Shown here piece by piece: positions 1-9,740 of a stretch of 64,000 bases of DNA. The position numbers and the translations under genes are program-made. This DNA comes from Planctomycetaceae bacterium. Its GTDB lineage: Bacteria; Planctomycetota; Planctomycetia; Planctomycetales; Planctomycetaceae. The DNA lies in the NCBI GenBank assembly GCA_028284145.1, contig JANQSH010000053.1, positions 22,875-86,874 of the forward strand, written 5' to 3'. The stretch's first letter is position 1. The number at the start of each line of letters is the position of its first letter. The notes below the pieces were generated by a model. That model searched no databases and was not told the origin of the DNA. It worked only from the letters and a program-made list of their open reading frames with translations.

Positions 1-558
1 AGCGGAATGGCTGGCGTTCGTGGCTATCGGCCGGAAGATGGCAAGTTGATCTGGCAGACGTCATCGTTCCCGCTGAGAACCGTTGCTTCGCCAATTGCCT
101 GCCAGGGATTGGTCTTCGCGTCATGTGGACAGGGTTCGCGCGGCGGAGTGGAACTGCGCGCAGTTTCTCCGGATGGCCGAGGGGACGTTTCCGACACACG
201 GGTGAAGTTTGTCCGCACTCGACAACTGCCTTACGTTCCCACTCCAATTGCCTGTGACGGGTATGTCTTTCTATGGAATGATGGTGGCGTTGTCTGCTGC
301 GTGAATCCGAAGACCGGTGAGAATATCTGGGTGAAGCGTGTTGGCGGCGATTTCAGCGGCTCGCCTGTCTGTATCGATGGCAAACTCTATTGTATTAGCG
401 AATCGGGGGACGTCGTGGTCCTTCGAGCCTCCGACAAGTACGAGTTTCTTGGGAAATCCCCGCTTCCCGACCGCAGTCAGGCGACTCCTGCAGTTGCCAA
501 CGGAAGGTTGTTCTTGCGAAGTTTCGAGCATCTGACCTGCATCAAAGCTGGCACATAG
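1..558 (+). CDS. PQQ-like beta-propeller protein, C-terminal part
   Basis: The reading frame is open from the first base, so the start lies outside the window. The visible 185 residues contain repeated blade-like units of the type G-x-L-x-W or G-x-x-x-W, for example GKLIWQ near the start and GENIWVKRVGGDFSGSPVC in the middle. These resemble the WD40/PQQ-like beta-propeller repeats found in many planctomycete secreted proteins. The last unit ends LFLRSFEHLTCIKAGT. No PQQ-dependent dehydrogenase active site can be judged from this fragment, so the role is unknown; structural binding or a carbohydrate-linked periplasmic role is possible. A second, full-length propeller gene lies at 60652-61899 and ends in a very similar way (SLFVRTISHLYRI). 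Confidence 0.8.
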   Translation, partial: SGMAGVRGYRPEDGKLIWQTSSFPLRTVASPIACQGLVFASCGQGSRGGVELRAVSPDGRGDVSDTRVKFVRTRQLPYVPTPIACDGYVFLWNDGGVVCCVNPKTGENIWVKRVGGDFSGSPVCIDGKLYCISESGDVVVLRASDKYEFLGKSPLPDRSQATPAVANGRLFLRSFEHLTCIKAGT

Positions 559-572
559 TCCGACGGACTTTT
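557..572 (+). terminator. possible short terminator after the propeller gene
   Basis: The sequence AGTCCGACGGACTTTT starts inside the stop codon. AGTCC pairs with GGACT over a three-base loop and is followed by four T residues. The stem is only 5 bp, so function as an intrinsic terminator is uncertain. Confidence 0.4.
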
Positions 573-889
573 ATCTGTGGCGGTTTGAGCTTCTTTTGGA
601 ACTGTAATAGCATTCTGAAGGCCGCTACAGTTAGATGTGGCTTACAATGAAATGCGACTTTCCTGGAAGATTTTCGATCAAAATCCCCTGCATCTTGAGA
701 GTTCGCACTCAGCATGAAACGTTTTGGAGCCACTGAATCGAAAAAAATTCTCTGGAAACGTGTTAAAAAGACTTCGTAATTCGTCTATGATGGAAGGATT
801 ATGACGGCGTCATGGGCCAGGCGCGCCTCTTTGTTTGCCGTGTATTTTTCTAACTGACGTATTGTCATCAAGAAGTAGTACCTGGAATT
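573..889. other. intergenic, nothing recognised
   Basis: This stretch separates the propeller gene from the zinc-ribbon gene. It is relatively AT-rich around 735-790 and may hold the promoter for the downstream gene. No RNA gene, repeat copy or convincing coding frame was found. Confidence 0.5.
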
Positions 890-1324
890 ATGGCGACGTG
901 GCCTGGAGGAGCATGCCCGAATTGCGGCGAATACATGCCGCAGGCATTGATTCATTGCCAGACCTGCCGCGCGCTGCTGAACGACGAACTCGAATCGGAC
1001 AGTGTGGAAGTGCCCGAATTCGTCCCCTTGAGAGAGATTGCGACCATGGTCGATGTCGAGCCCGGCGGATTCTTTATCGGATGTCCGATTTGTGATCGCG
1101 AGTTGCGAATCAACCGCAAATACGAAGGCGAGCGCGTGCAGTGCAACTTCTGCAGCGGTCAGTTCCTGTTTGACCCGGAAAGCCAGCAGATCGAAACGAT
1201 TGCGTTTTATGTGAAGTGCGCCCACTGCAGTGAAGAGTTACGTGCGGCCCGAAAATATCTTGGCGCCAAAGTCGTCTGCAAGCATTGCGGTGGAAAACTT
1301 CACTTCCGCGAAGGCGTAAAATGA
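890..1324 (+). CDS. triple zinc-ribbon protein
   Basis: A 144-residue protein with three four-cysteine clusters, all built from C-x2-C pairs: C9/C12 with C23/C26, C65/C68 with C85/C88, and C110/C113 with C130/C133. Each cluster fits a structural zinc ribbon. The second and third units share a pattern (C-x2-C, x-E-L-R, then R-K-Y-x-G, then C-x2-C), suggesting internal duplication. No catalytic domain or membrane segment is visible, so a nucleic-acid or protein-binding adaptor role is the most one can infer. The ATG at 890 gives an N-terminus just ahead of the first zinc site. It stands alone, followed by a convergent lipoprotein gene 16 bp away. Confidence 0.75.
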   Translation: MATWPGGACPNCGEYMPQALIHCQTCRALLNDELESDSVEVPEFVPLREIATMVDVEPGGFFIGCPICDRELRINRKYEGERVQCNFCSGQFLFDPESQQIETIAFYVKCAHCSEELRAARKYLGAKVVCKHCGGKLHFREGVK

Positions 1325-1340
1325 ATCTGCCTCCCGGATT

Positions 1341-1925
1341 TTATTCCGTTGCAGTTGTACCAAACGGTGTCCGTTCCCCACGACGACTTGGACTCAAATC
1401 TGTACTCGATGCCTCGCGATGAGGCGGAAAGAGCGAGACGCCCGATTTGCTGAATTCGACTCGGTCATCACTGGACATGGCACGGCTGTCGTTCGAGGAA
1501 GGCAGCCCCGTCACACCGGAACGTTCGATCTGAGTTTCTGATCTAGCCGGTTTGGTCTTGTAAAGTCGTCCGTCCTGATCGAACAACAGGGCAACATTCA
1601 TCATCCACGTTCCACCCGTCTGGCCATCCCACAGGTTGATGTAATAGATGGAATCGCTGATCCCTTCGCTTCCTTGAATCTCTGCTACTGCCAGTTTTTT
1701 AAGAACCTCGGCGCGGGGTGTTCCTATTGGCACAATTTCGAGAATGCTGCGTGATTGTTCCTCATAGCTCAAAGGACAAGGATATACGGCAGGCGAAGTG
1801 GCACAACCGACCAACATCATTTCAAGCAAACCGATACCAACACAGAGTACCGTCAAACTCGTTGTAAGCACGTATTCACTTTTACCAAAGCAGATGCCTG
1901 TCCTGTTTCCCTGCATATTGAGCAT
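1341..1925 (-). CDS. putative lipoprotein, BamE/SmpA-like
   Basis: With the start at 1925 the product is 194 residues. It begins with a hydrophobic stretch ending in LVGC (Cys41), a plausible lipobox, so it is probably exported and lipidated. The segment IVPIGTPRAEVLKKL followed by an aromatic-rich strand and LLFDQDGRLYKTK resembles the small BamE/SmpA fold, in which a helix pair precedes a three-stranded sheet; this is a pattern-based inference. The C-terminal 60 residues are low-complexity and Ser/Arg-rich. The frame stays open upstream to 2030, but that part runs through a copy of the dispersed repeat, so a start inside the unique sequence (1925 or 1916) is preferred. Confidence 0.55.
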   Translation of the reverse strand: MLNMQGNRTGICFGKSEYVLTTSLTVLCVGIGLLEMMLVGCATSPAVYPCPLSYEEQSRSILEIVPIGTPRAEVLKKLAVAEIQGSEGISDSIYYINLWDGQTGGTWMMNVALLFDQDGRLYKTKPARSETQIERSGVTGLPSSNDSRAMSSDDRVEFSKSGVSLFPPHREASSTDLSPSRRGERTPFGTTATE

Positions 1926-1963
1926 TCCCACGTCGCAATCCTTTACGACTTTTGCACAAGACC

Positions 1964-2062
1964 AGTGCAGTTTACCTTCTGGTGCGACGTCTCTGGCTCG
2001 TGTGGGCCCAGTTTGCAGGCCAAACGACATCCATCACGGCACAGAAGAGCGTATTACGCTCT
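1964..2062 (+). repeat. dispersed TA-bounded repeat, copy A
   Basis: A 99-bp member of the family found 14 times here. It starts with GTGCAGTTTACCTTCTGG and ends with the palindrome AGAGCGTATTACGCTCT. It belongs to the CTTCTGGTG subfamily. It lies downstream of pheS and upstream of the lipoprotein gene, both leftward, so the terminal hairpin is met first by transcripts leaving pheS. The left border TA has decayed here. Confidence 0.85.
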
Positions 2063-2174
2063 GGAATCGCCTTCAACCATTGTGCGCAGATCTCTCTGGC
2101 GATGAAATCTGGCAATTTGTCTTCCAAAAACGCACATTCGTCAAGGCGAATCGGTTTGGCTGCCGGGAGCGGCG

Positions 2175-3191
2175 TCAGAACTGCTGCAGAAAACGGACAT
2201 CGTTTTCATAGAACCGGCGAATATCATTGATTTCGTGCCGTTTCATGCAGAAACGCTCGACTCCCAGACCAAATGCGAAACCGGTAACTTTATCCGGAGC
2301 GTAACCGACCGCGGTCAACACATTCGGGTCGACCATTCCCGCACCGCCGATTTCCATCCAGGTGCCGTCCCAGTACATGTCCACTTCAACCGAGGGTTCG
2401 GTGAAGGGGAAAAATGACGGGCGAAATCGGATTTCCACTTCGTGTCCGAGGTACGCTTTGGCAAACAGATGCAACACCGTCTTCAACTGAGCCATGGTGA
2501 CACCATCCCCCACCATCAGGCCTTCCATTTGGTGAAACATACAGGAATGTGTTGCATCAATTGTGTCTGGCCGATAAACGCGCCCCAGAGAGACAATCCG
2601 AATCGGCGGTTGCGTCTGCTCCATTACGCGGATCTGCACCGTTGAAGTCTGGCTCCGTAACAGTACCGGACCAGATTCTCCCGCGAAATTGTGTTCGGCT
2701 GTCGCAAGATAGAAATTATCCAGCGGATCGCGCGCGGGGTGTTCCGGAGGGATGTTCAAGGCAACGAAGTTGTGATGCTCGTCTTCAACTTCCGGGCCAT
2801 CCACCACAGTGAACCCAAACCGGCCCATAATGTCTTTGAATTCCTGTGCCGTCTGCGTCAGTGGATGTTTTCGGCCCAGTTTGACATCGTTGCCAGGTAA
2901 TGTGATATCGACAGCAGACAAGACTTCGGCTGGTTGCGCCAACGATTCCAGCCGCGACTCCAGCGCAGCGGTCACTTTTGACTTCACATCATTAAAGCGT
3001 TTGCCAAAGACAGGACGTTCTTCGGGACTTGCCTTCCCTACCAGAGACTGCAGGTCGCGCAGTCGCCCTTTCTTTTTGCCGAGGTATTCGATACGAACCG
3101 CTTCGAGATCGTCGGTGGATGCGGATTCTGCGATGGCCGAAAGGGCTGCCTGTTCGTATTCGTCCAGTGCCGAAACCAGCGACTCAGCCAC
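2175..3191 (-). CDS. pheS: phenylalanyl-tRNA synthetase alpha subunit
   Basis: The 338-residue length and sequence match PheS, the catalytic subunit of the alpha2beta2 enzyme that charges tRNA-Phe. An N-terminal coiled-coil region (about 1-90) precedes the class II catalytic core. Visible landmarks are [19 protein letters not shown], the motif 2 region FHQMEGL, and the motif 3 region [13 protein letters not shown] near the C-terminus. The start is GTG. It follows rpmI and rplT on the same strand, a widespread order. The beta subunit gene pheT, often next to pheS, is not downstream: a repeat element and an unrelated lipoprotein gene are there instead. Confidence 0.95.
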   Translation of the reverse strand: MAESLVSALDEYEQAALSAIAESASTDDLEAVRIEYLGKKKGRLRDLQSLVGKASPEERPVFGKRFNDVKSKVTAALESRLESLAQPAEVLSAVDITLPGNDVKLGRKHPLTQTAQEFKDIMGRFGFTVVDGPEVEDEHHNFVALNIPPEHPARDPLDNFYLATAEHNFAGESGPVLLRSQTSTVQIRVMEQTQPPIRIVSLGRVYRPDTIDATHSCMFHQMEGLMVGDGVTMAQLKTVLHLFAKAYLGHEVEIRFRPSFFPFTEPSVEVDMYWDGTWMEIGGAGMVDPNVLTAVGYAPDKVTGFAFGLGVERFCMKRHEINDIRRFYENDVRFLQQF

Positions 3192-3301
3192 GATTCAGAT
3201 CCATCCATAGTAGAGTTTTAACATACCACGTCTGCTGCACCACAGATTGGAACAGCTTGACAATTGATACGTGACGCTTTGATGAAGTCCAGAGTCATGG
3301 T

Positions 3302-3652
3302 TCAGCCAGCAGTTTTGACCTTTTCGACGATTTCCTCGAAAATCTCGGGATTATGAATCGCCAGTTCACTCAGCGATTTGCGGTTCAATTTGATATTCGC
3401 CACGCCCAATCCATGAATGAATTCCGAGTAGCGAATGCCGTGTAAACGGCAGGCAGCGGAAAGGCGAGTGATCCAGAGAGCACGGAATGTCCGTTTTCGG
3501 TTTTTCCGATCACGATACGCATAGGCCCTGGACCGCACAACGGTCTCTTTGACGGTCCGCAGCAGTTTGCTCCGGCCACCGACATTACCACGGGCTTCTT
3601 TGAAAAGGCGTTTTTTTGCGCGATGCCGCGCTTTTCCTGTGCGTACTCTCAT
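3302..3652 (-). CDS. rplT: 50S ribosomal protein L20
   Basis: 116 residues, the normal size for L20, with the very basic N-terminal region ([20 protein letters not shown]) that threads into 23S rRNA and the conserved [11 protein letters not shown] segment. L20 is needed for early 50S assembly and in many bacteria represses its own operon by binding a structured mRNA leader. It sits between rpmI and pheS, 78 bp after rpmI and 110 bp before pheS. Confidence 0.97.
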   Translation of the reverse strand: MRVRTGKARHRAKKRLFKEARGNVGGRSKLLRTVKETVVRSRAYAYRDRKNRKRTFRALWITRLSAACRLHGIRYSEFIHGLGVANIKLNRKSLSELAIHNPEIFEEIVEKVKTAG

Positions 3653-3685
3653 GGGATGACTTCGGAGAAAAGTGTCTTTGTACTG

Positions 3686-3710
3686 GCTTCAAATCGCTTT
3701 GGTTTGAAGC
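3686..3710 (-). promoter_or_regulatory. hairpin between rpmI and rplT
   Basis: GCTTCAAA at 3686-3693 pairs perfectly with TTTGAAGC at 3703-3710 across a nine-base loop. The position just upstream of rplT suggests an mRNA structure affecting L20 expression, since L20 operons are commonly autoregulated through RNA folds. No T tract follows, so it does not look like a terminator. The regulatory role is inferred. Confidence 0.35.
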
Positions 3711-3730
3711 GGAAACGTGGCAAAGCCAAT

Positions 3731-3931
3731 TTAAGCGCCGGGACGCAGGCCCTCGCGGATCGTCTCGGCGCTCTTTCCGGTCACCACGCCATCCTGTCGT
3801 AATTGGCGGCGTCGGTTTCCATCTTTATGGCTCAGTTTGTGGCCACGGAAGGCTTTACGATGTTTCGCCTTACCGGAAGCGGTCACCTTGAACCGTTTGG
3901 CCATTCCTTTGTGCGTCTTCTGTTTCGGCAT
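3731..3931 (-). CDS. rpmI: 50S ribosomal protein L35
   Basis: 66 residues starting MPKQKTHKGMAKRFKVT, the standard L35 N-terminus, followed by the basic KAKHRKAFRGHKLSHK region. It is a small structural protein of the large ribosomal subunit. It is the first gene of the leftward rpmI-rplT-pheS cluster. The gene for IF-3 (infC), often just upstream, is absent; a small conserved-looking protein gene (4151-4414) occupies that place. Confidence 0.97.
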   Translation of the reverse strand: MPKQKTHKGMAKRFKVTASGKAKHRKAFRGHKLSHKDGNRRRQLRQDGVVTGKSAETIREGLRPGA

Positions 3932-4041
3932 TTCAGATCAATCGCTGTTTTTCTGGCGCTTCAAATCAATTTAAGCGTAACTTAATACAAAATAAAGGCT
4001 TCCATCACAAATGAGTGGATCGTTCAGTTGGAAGGCCGGGT

Positions 4042-4047
4042 ATTATA
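4042..4047 (-). promoter_or_regulatory. candidate -10 box for rpmI-rplT-pheS
   Basis: On the minus strand this reads TATAAT, a perfect sigma-70 -10 hexamer in the context CGCTATAATACCC. It is about 110 bp upstream of rpmI and downstream of the next gene, leaving a leader long enough for ribosomal-protein autoregulation. A good -35 hexamer was not found at 16-18 bp, so the call is tentative. Confidence 0.4.
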
Positions 4048-4150
4048 GCGGCCCTGCCCATTCGTTTTCCAGCCAGATTGCAGCGGATTTCGACAGTTCG
4101 CCACAAAATCCCGACTGTCGAGTTGACGGAAGACCAGCTCCGGGAAAGTT

Positions 4151-4414
4151 TCAAATTTTTCCCGCTTGCAGATCTTTGACGATCTCAGCAAGCATCACCG
4201 GGTTATCGGTTTCGACAACGTGATTGGCTCGCGATTCCGGTACACCCAGCCGAACCATAATCTCACGGGCGCTTTCCCACAGTTTCAACCGCTTTTTTCC
4301 CTCAGAAAGGAACAGGTTGGTCACGAGTTCACTAAGTCTTTCGCCATCAATCTGTTCGCGGTTGTCGTAGTACCGCCGAATCACATCTTTCTGGTAATCG
4401 GAATAATCTGCCAA
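4151..4414 (-). CDS. small conserved-looking helical protein
   Basis: An 87-residue protein with strong helical character: MADYSDYQKDVIRRYYDNRE, then a long amphipathic region with ELVTNLFLSEGKKRLKLWES and REIMVRLGVPESRANHVV. No cysteines, signal peptide or membrane segment are present. I do not recognise the family. Its coding-like composition, compact size and place directly upstream of the rpmI operon on the same strand argue that it is real. It may be transcribed separately, because a TATAAT box lies between it and rpmI. Confidence 0.65.
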   Translation of the reverse strand: MADYSDYQKDVIRRYYDNREQIDGERLSELVTNLFLSEGKKRLKLWESAREIMVRLGVPESRANHVVETDNPVMLAEIVKDLQAGKI

Positions 4415-4662
4415 GCGAATTCCACTTTCAAAAAAAAACCTTCAAAACGGGATATTTTTCTTATATCACCCAGTCATCTTCGTTTATCATCAAGAGTGTT
4501 GAGCCTGATGACTTTGGGTTCATCGGGAACCGATCACTCCTCTGTGTCATGGACTGGGGTCACGGAAACCGGGTTCGGACCTCCCAATCAATTGAGTGCG
4601 ACTATAACGCTTCTGACGCATTCGGTTCAACCAATCAGGTAACACCCTGCCAATTGGGAGAG

Positions 4663-4691
4663 TTGACGCGTTTTTCCGGGCGTTTTAGTAT
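4663..4691 (+). promoter_or_regulatory. sigma-70-like promoter upstream of desaturase
   Basis: TTGACG at 4663-4668 and TAGTAT at 4686-4691 are separated by exactly 17 bp. This is a good match to a housekeeping promoter and lies about 130 bp upstream of the desaturase start codon. The rest of the 410-bp intergenic stretch 4415-4824 holds nothing else recognised. Confidence 0.5.
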
Positions 4692-4824
4692 GACAACTTA
4701 GCTGGCGTGTCATACCTTTGCGCCAGTCAGAGTGGGGACTCAGGCAAAAAATCAAACGTAGCATTGCGCTATTGCATCGCGACGATTGGCATCCACGGAG
4801 GGTCAATCCTAGGGGACTTTCCGC

Positions 4825-5880
4825 GTGTCTGTCACGACCTTTACCGAAGAAGAACTGGAAGCAATCGAAGGGAAATGGACAATCACCCGGTTCATTTTCT
4901 TTCCAGCAGGTCTGTTTGGGCTTTATTTCCTCGCACATCCGTGGCCAACAGACCACTGGGCGATGCAGGCGTTCTGGTCCATCTACACCGGTTATGTGCT
5001 TTTCTGCTGGACGAGTTGTTTTCATGAGACCGCTCATCAGACTTTAAGCGGATCGCGCCGCCTCAGTCTTATTCTGGGACGAGGGCTGGGGACTATCATC
5101 GGGGCGCCGTATTCCGTCTATCGAGAGAGTCACATTCGCCATCACGCTTACCTCAACAAGCCGACAGACTGGGAACTCTGGCCCTACTCCGATCCCAACA
5201 CATCGGTCTGGTTTCGACGCATCTTCGTCTGGATCGATCTGTTCCTTGGCGGATTCACCGCACCACTGATTTACGGTCGGACCTTCTTTCACAAGAATTC
5301 GCCCATCACCGATAAAAAGCTGCGCCGCATCATCTGGTGGGAATACCTTGGAATTGTTGCTTTCTGGGGCAGCATTCTTGCCGTCGTTGCGACCTGCAAT
5401 GCCTGGGAGCTTTTTGTGAAGGTCTGGGTGATCCCTCACATGGTCGCCGGGTTCATGCAGACCATTCGCAAGCTGACGGAACACCTGGGAATGGCGAGTT
5501 ACGACCCCCTGAAAGGAACGCGAACCGTTGTCGGTGCGAGTTGGGTTACCAAGATTTGCACCTTTCTGAATTTCGACATCTTCGTGCATGGCCCGCATCA
5601 CCGGCATCCACGTGTTGCACATAACCAGTTGCGTGAGAAGATGCGGGATTATGTCGACAGCCATCCCGACGACAAGTTTCCAATCTATCGCACCTATCTG
5701 CAGGCGACCGCCTCGATGATTCCCTGGATGTTCCGAAACCCGGGAGTGGGAATGTGCGTGGGAGCACCGGCTCCCAGGTCGGAGAAGGCGTCGGATGTCG
5801 ACAACTTCGTTGCCGATGTCTCTGAAGAGGTTCTCAAGGGAACGCAACTGGAACGGCCTGAGCCTGGCGGCAGTGCCTGA
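4825..5880 (+). CDS. membrane fatty acid desaturase
   Basis: 351 residues with the three histidine boxes of the membrane-bound di-iron desaturase/hydroxylase family: HETAHQ at 67-72, HIRHH at 103-107 and HGPHHRH at 255-261. Hydrophobic segments flank them, as expected for an enzyme embedded in the cytoplasmic membrane that introduces a double bond or hydroxyl into acyl chains or a carotenoid-like substrate. The GTG start at 4825 is preceded by AGGGGAC at 4811-4817, a good ribosome binding site. It converges with gcvT, whose stop is only 3 bp away. The exact substrate cannot be told from sequence alone. Confidence 0.88.
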   Translation: MSVTTFTEEELEAIEGKWTITRFIFFPAGLFGLYFLAHPWPTDHWAMQAFWSIYTGYVLFCWTSCFHETAHQTLSGSRRLSLILGRGLGTIIGAPYSVYRESHIRHHAYLNKPTDWELWPYSDPNTSVWFRRIFVWIDLFLGGFTAPLIYGRTFFHKNSPITDKKLRRIIWWEYLGIVAFWGSILAVVATCNAWELFVKVWVIPHMVAGFMQTIRKLTEHLGMASYDPLKGTRTVVGASWVTKICTFLNFDIFVHGPHHRHPRVAHNQLREKMRDYVDSHPDDKFPIYRTYLQATASMIPWMFRNPGVGMCVGAPAPRSEKASDVDNFVADVSEEVLKGTQLERPEPGGSA

Positions 5881-5883
5881 CGA

Positions 5884-6969
5884 TCAACCCCGTTTGTAGA
5901 ACGGCAGAGGGACAACTTCGGTCGCGATCCGTTTGCCGCGCAGATCGGCTTCAAGTTTCGTCCCGACAGCAGCATAATCGGGTTGAACATACGCCATGCC
6001 GATCGGCTTCTCGAGCGTGGGCGAAAACGTTCCAGATGTCACTATCCCAATGGTCTTATCCTGGTTGGAGAAGAGTTCAACGCTTCCCCTTGCGACCCGG
6101 CGTCCCTCCAGTTCGATCCCGACGCGTTTCTTCTGAGGCCCCTGTTCTTTGACTTTGACCAGTGCATCTTTGCCAATAAAGTTGCCCGCATTCAACTTCA
6201 CCGCAAACGACAGTCCCGCTGTCAGCGGATCGATCTCTTCATGCAGTTCGTGCCCGTAAAGCGGCATGGCGGCTTCCAGCCGAAGCGTATCACGCGCGCC
6301 TAACCCGCAAGGCAGGAGTCCCGCACCCTGCCCCGATTCCAAAAGGCTGGCCCACAACTCCCGGCCCGAATCTGCCGCAACAGTCACTTCAAAACCATCT
6401 TCCCCAGTGTAGCCGGTTCGACTGACACGAGCTTCGAGCCCTGTGATTTCGGTGCTGGTGCAGGAATAATACTTCATCGTCGCCAGGTCGCAGTCAACCA
6501 GCGGCTGCAGGATATCCAAAGATTCCGGTCCCTGGATTGCCAGCATGAATGTCGCAGTTGTCAGATCATCGATGCCAACCTCAAATTGGCTTTGATGTTG
6601 AGTCAACCAGTCGAGGATCTTCGTGCGGTTGGACGCATTCACAACCAGCTGATAGTCATCGTCGTATCGATAAACAAGAACGTCATCGAGAATCCCGCCC
6701 GCCTCATTCGTGACCAGGGAATACCGAACGTCACCCGGTTTGAGTTTATTAATATCGTTGGTCAGCAGTGAATCGAGAAAGGAACAAACGTCTGTTCCGG
6801 AAAAGGCGATCCGCCCCATGTGAGCAATATCGAACAGCCCGGCCATATTGCGAACGGCCTGATGTTCTTCGATGATCGAGGTGTACTGCACTGGCATCTG
6901 CCAGCCTGCAAAATCAACCATGCGGCCATTGTGGGCCACATGCCAGTCGTAACACGAGGTACGAGACAT
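5884..6969 (-). CDS. gcvT: aminomethyltransferase, glycine cleavage T-protein
   Basis: 361 residues, the usual GcvT length. Landmarks are FAGWQMPVQY near the N-terminus, FDIAHMGRI, LTNDINKL, the folate-domain segment SRTGYTGEDGFEV and the C-terminal barrel with KPIGMAYV. The enzyme transfers the methylene group from the lipoyl H-protein to tetrahydrofolate and releases ammonia. No gcvH or gcvP is in the window, so the rest of the system is encoded elsewhere. It follows sdhB by 35 bp on the same strand and could be cotranscribed with sdhCAB. Confidence 0.95.
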   Translation of the reverse strand: MSRTSCYDWHVAHNGRMVDFAGWQMPVQYTSIIEEHQAVRNMAGLFDIAHMGRIAFSGTDVCSFLDSLLTNDINKLKPGDVRYSLVTNEAGGILDDVLVYRYDDDYQLVVNASNRTKILDWLTQHQSQFEVGIDDLTTATFMLAIQGPESLDILQPLVDCDLATMKYYSCTSTEITGLEARVSRTGYTGEDGFEVTVAADSGRELWASLLESGQGAGLLPCGLGARDTLRLEAAMPLYGHELHEEIDPLTAGLSFAVKLNAGNFIGKDALVKVKEQGPQKKRVGIELEGRRVARGSVELFSNQDKTIGIVTSGTFSPTLEKPIGMAYVQPDYAAVGTKLEADLRGKRIATEVVPLPFYKRG

Positions 6970-7004
6970 AATCGAAGCCTTTTTGAACGAAAGAGATCTC
7001 GTGA

Positions 7005-7781
7005 TCAGAATGGCAACAGCGAACGGAGATATTCCCGGTTGAGCCGTGCGATATTCTCGACAGAAATCCCCGCAGGACAGGCGGCTTCACACTCGTAGGT
7101 ATTCGTGCAGGAGCCGAACTGTTCCTTGTCCATCTGAGCTACCATATCGTTGGCGCGTTGCTTGCGTTCAGGCTTTCCCTGGGGAAGCAAAGCGAGGTGT
7201 GATACCTTCGCACCGACGAACAACATTGCGGAGGCATTCTTGCAGGCGGCGACACAGGCACCACAGCCGATGCAGGCTGCCGCGTTCATCGATTGTTCCG
7301 CATCATCTTTGGGAACGAGAATCGCATTGGCATCGGGCGGGTTGCCGGTATTGACCGAGACGAATCCCCCCGCTTCGATGATACGATCAAAAGCCGATCG
7401 ATCGACCACCAGATCGCGAATCACGGGAAAGGCGGTTGCCCGCCACGGTTCGATGACGATCGTGTCGCCATCATTGAATCGCCGCATGTGGAGCTGACAG
7501 GTGGTTGTTTCGCGGTCGGGACCATGCGCCTGACCGTTGATGACCATTCCACACATCCCACAAATGCCTTCACGACAATCGTGATCGAAGGCGACCGGTT
7601 CTTCGTCGCCGGCCAGCAGTTGCTCGTTGAGAACATCGAGCATTTCGAGGAACGACATGTGGGTGGATACACCCTTGAGATCGTAAGTGCGGAATTCCCC
7701 GCGATCATCCGGTCCCGACTGCCGCCAGACTTTGATCGTCAGATCGATCGTCTCATTCGAGGTATCGGTTGTTGCACCCAT
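7005..7781 (-). CDS. sdhB: succinate dehydrogenase iron-sulfur subunit
   Basis: 258 residues with all cluster ligands: C69, C74, C77 and C95 for the 2Fe-2S centre; C170, C173, C176 and C180 for the 4Fe-4S centre; and C225, C231 and C235 in the C-terminal ferredoxin domain for the 3Fe-4S centre. It carries electrons from SdhA flavin to the membrane cytochrome. Its ATG overlaps the sdhA stop by one base, indicating translational coupling. Confidence 0.96.
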   Translation of the reverse strand: MGATTDTSNETIDLTIKVWRQSGPDDRGEFRTYDLKGVSTHMSFLEMLDVLNEQLLAGDEEPVAFDHDCREGICGMCGMVINGQAHGPDRETTTCQLHMRRFNDGDTIVIEPWRATAFPVIRDLVVDRSAFDRIIEAGGFVSVNTGNPPDANAILVPKDDAEQSMNAAACIGCGACVAACKNASAMLFVGAKVSHLALLPQGKPERKQRANDMVAQMDKEQFGSCTNTYECEAACPAGISVENIARLNREYLRSLLPF

Positions 7782-9718
7782 TATTTGTAACTCCTGACAG
7801 CCAGCGGAACCGCCTCAAATTTCAAATCTTCTTTGTGCAGGGTTGGTGTTTCGCCAACACCGTTGAATTCCCAGGCTGAGACATAGCAGTAATTTTCGTC
7901 GTCGCGCCGAGCCGCGTTTTCTTCGGTTTGATGTTCTTCCCGGAAATGCCCACCACATGACTCATTCCGTTCGGCTGCATCGTGTGCCAGCAGTTCGGAA
8001 AACTCCAGGAAGTCTGCCAGGCGTCCCGCATATTCAAGATTCTGATTGAAACTCTCTCCAACGCCGGGAACTTTGATGGTCTGCCAGAATTCATCCCGCA
8101 ATTCGCGAATCTGTTCTTTGGCAATTTTCAATCCCTCGGCATTGCGTGCCATCCCGCAATGTTGCCACATGATCTTGCCCAACTTGCGGTGGAGATCGTT
8201 GACGGTTTGATTTCCTTTCACAGCCAGAATACTCTCCACCCGATTCCGTGCTTCAACCAGCGTCTCTTTGAAGGCGGGACTGTCGGTCGAAACCGAGGGG
8301 AGTGAATGCGATCCGAAATGATGGCTGAGCGTGTAGGGAATCACGAAGTAGCCGTCTGCCAATCCCTGCATCAACGCGCTGGCACCGAGTCGGTTTGCAC
8401 CGTGGTCCGAGAAGTTTGCCTCACCCAGAACAAACAGACCGGGGATCGTACTCATCAGGTTGTAGTCAACCCATAATCCGCCCATGGTGTAATGCACAGC
8501 CGGGTAGATTTTCATGGGAACTTCGTAGGGATTATCCGCCGTGATCTTCTCGTACATGTGGAACAGATTGCCGTACTTCGCGCGGATGACATCTTCGCCA
8601 TCGCGTTTGATCGCATCGCGAAAATCGAGATAAACCGCCAACCCGGTTTCGCCCACACCATAGCCGGCATCGCAGCGTTCTTTGGCGGCTCGGGATGCAA
8701 CATCTCGAGGAACCAGATTGCCGAACGCAGGATATCGACGTTCCAGGAAATAGTCCCGTTCATCCTCGGGAATGTCTGTCGGATGACGCTTATCGCCTTC
8801 TTTCTTTGACACCCAGACGCGACCGTCATTCCTCAGACTTTCGCTCATCAAAGTCAGTTTGGATTGGTAATCGCCACTGACCGGAATACAGGTGGGGTGA
8901 ATTTGGGTATAACAGGGATTCGCGAAAAAGGCTCCCCGTCGATGGCAACGCCAGGCCGCGGTCACGTTGCAGCTTTTGGCGTTGGTCGAAAGAAAATACG
9001 CGTTGCCATAGCCACCGGTACAAAGCAGGACCGCGTGGGCGGCATGTGATTCAAATTCGCCTGTGACCAGATTACGCGTGACAATGCCGCGAGCCATCCC
9101 ATCGACAATCACCAAATCGAGCATTTCCCGGCGGGGATAGAGTTGCACCTTGCCAAGTTTGACCTGTCGCATCAAAGCGGAATAGGCGCCCAACAGAAGT
9201 TGCTGGCCTGTCTGTCCCCGGGCGTAAAATGTCCGCGATACCTGTGCCCCGCCAAAGGAGCGGTTGGACAATGTTCCGCCGTATTCCCGGGCAAATGGAA
9301 CGCCCTGGGCCACGCACTGGTCGATGATGTTGTTGCTGACTTCCGCAAGACGATAGACATTTGATTCACGACTGCGGTAATCGCCCCCCTTTACCGTGTC
9401 GTAAAACAGCCGCCAGACACTATCACCATCATTCGGGTAATTTTTCGCGGCGTTAATGCCACCTTGCGCAGCGATACTATGGGCGCGGCGCGGGGAATCC
9501 TGAATGCAAAACGATTTGACGTTGTATCCCAGTTCCGCCAGCGATGCAGCCGCCGAAGCACCGGCCAACCCCGTGCCGACGACGATCACATCGAACTTTC
9601 GTTTGTTCGCCGGGTTGACGAGTTTCATCTCGAATTTGTGTTTCGTCCAGCGTTCCTGCATGGGGCCACTGGGGACATTCGAGATGAGTGTGCTGGATGC
9701 CTGAGTTGTTGTGCTCAT
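7781..9718 (-). CDS. sdhA: succinate dehydrogenase flavoprotein subunit
   Basis: 645 residues. The FAD-binding Rossmann motif [20 protein letters not shown] lies at about 46-65, and [15 protein letters not shown] follows, with His80 in the position of the covalent FAD-linking histidine. Further family signatures are [20 protein letters not shown] and [18 protein letters not shown]. The length and the partner cytochrome of about 220 residues fit the Bacillus/Bacteroidetes-type enzyme with a single membrane anchor. It oxidises succinate to fumarate in the TCA cycle. The start is ATG without a strong Shine-Dalgarno site. A repeat copy fills the gap between sdhC and this gene. Confidence 0.96.
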   Translation of the reverse strand: MSTTTQASSTLISNVPSGPMQERWTKHKFEMKLVNPANKRKFDVIVVGTGLAGASAAASLAELGYNVKSFCIQDSPRRAHSIAAQGGINAAKNYPNDGDSVWRLFYDTVKGGDYRSRESNVYRLAEVSNNIIDQCVAQGVPFAREYGGTLSNRSFGGAQVSRTFYARGQTGQQLLLGAYSALMRQVKLGKVQLYPRREMLDLVIVDGMARGIVTRNLVTGEFESHAAHAVLLCTGGYGNAYFLSTNAKSCNVTAAWRCHRRGAFFANPCYTQIHPTCIPVSGDYQSKLTLMSESLRNDGRVWVSKKEGDKRHPTDIPEDERDYFLERRYPAFGNLVPRDVASRAAKERCDAGYGVGETGLAVYLDFRDAIKRDGEDVIRAKYGNLFHMYEKITADNPYEVPMKIYPAVHYTMGGLWVDYNLMSTIPGLFVLGEANFSDHGANRLGASALMQGLADGYFVIPYTLSHHFGSHSLPSVSTDSPAFKETLVEARNRVESILAVKGNQTVNDLHRKLGKIMWQHCGMARNAEGLKIAKEQIRELRDEFWQTIKVPGVGESFNQNLEYAGRLADFLEFSELLAHDAAERNESCGGHFREEHQTEENAARRDDENYCYVSAWEFNGVGETPTLHKEDLKFEAVPLAVRSYK

Positions 9719-9740
9719 GATCGGTTTGATTCCAGTCGTT

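Noticed and set aside
785..1225. Leftward open frame overlapping the zinc-ribbon gene
   Set aside because: It is the antisense of a frame with a clear cysteine pattern and has no recognisable domain.
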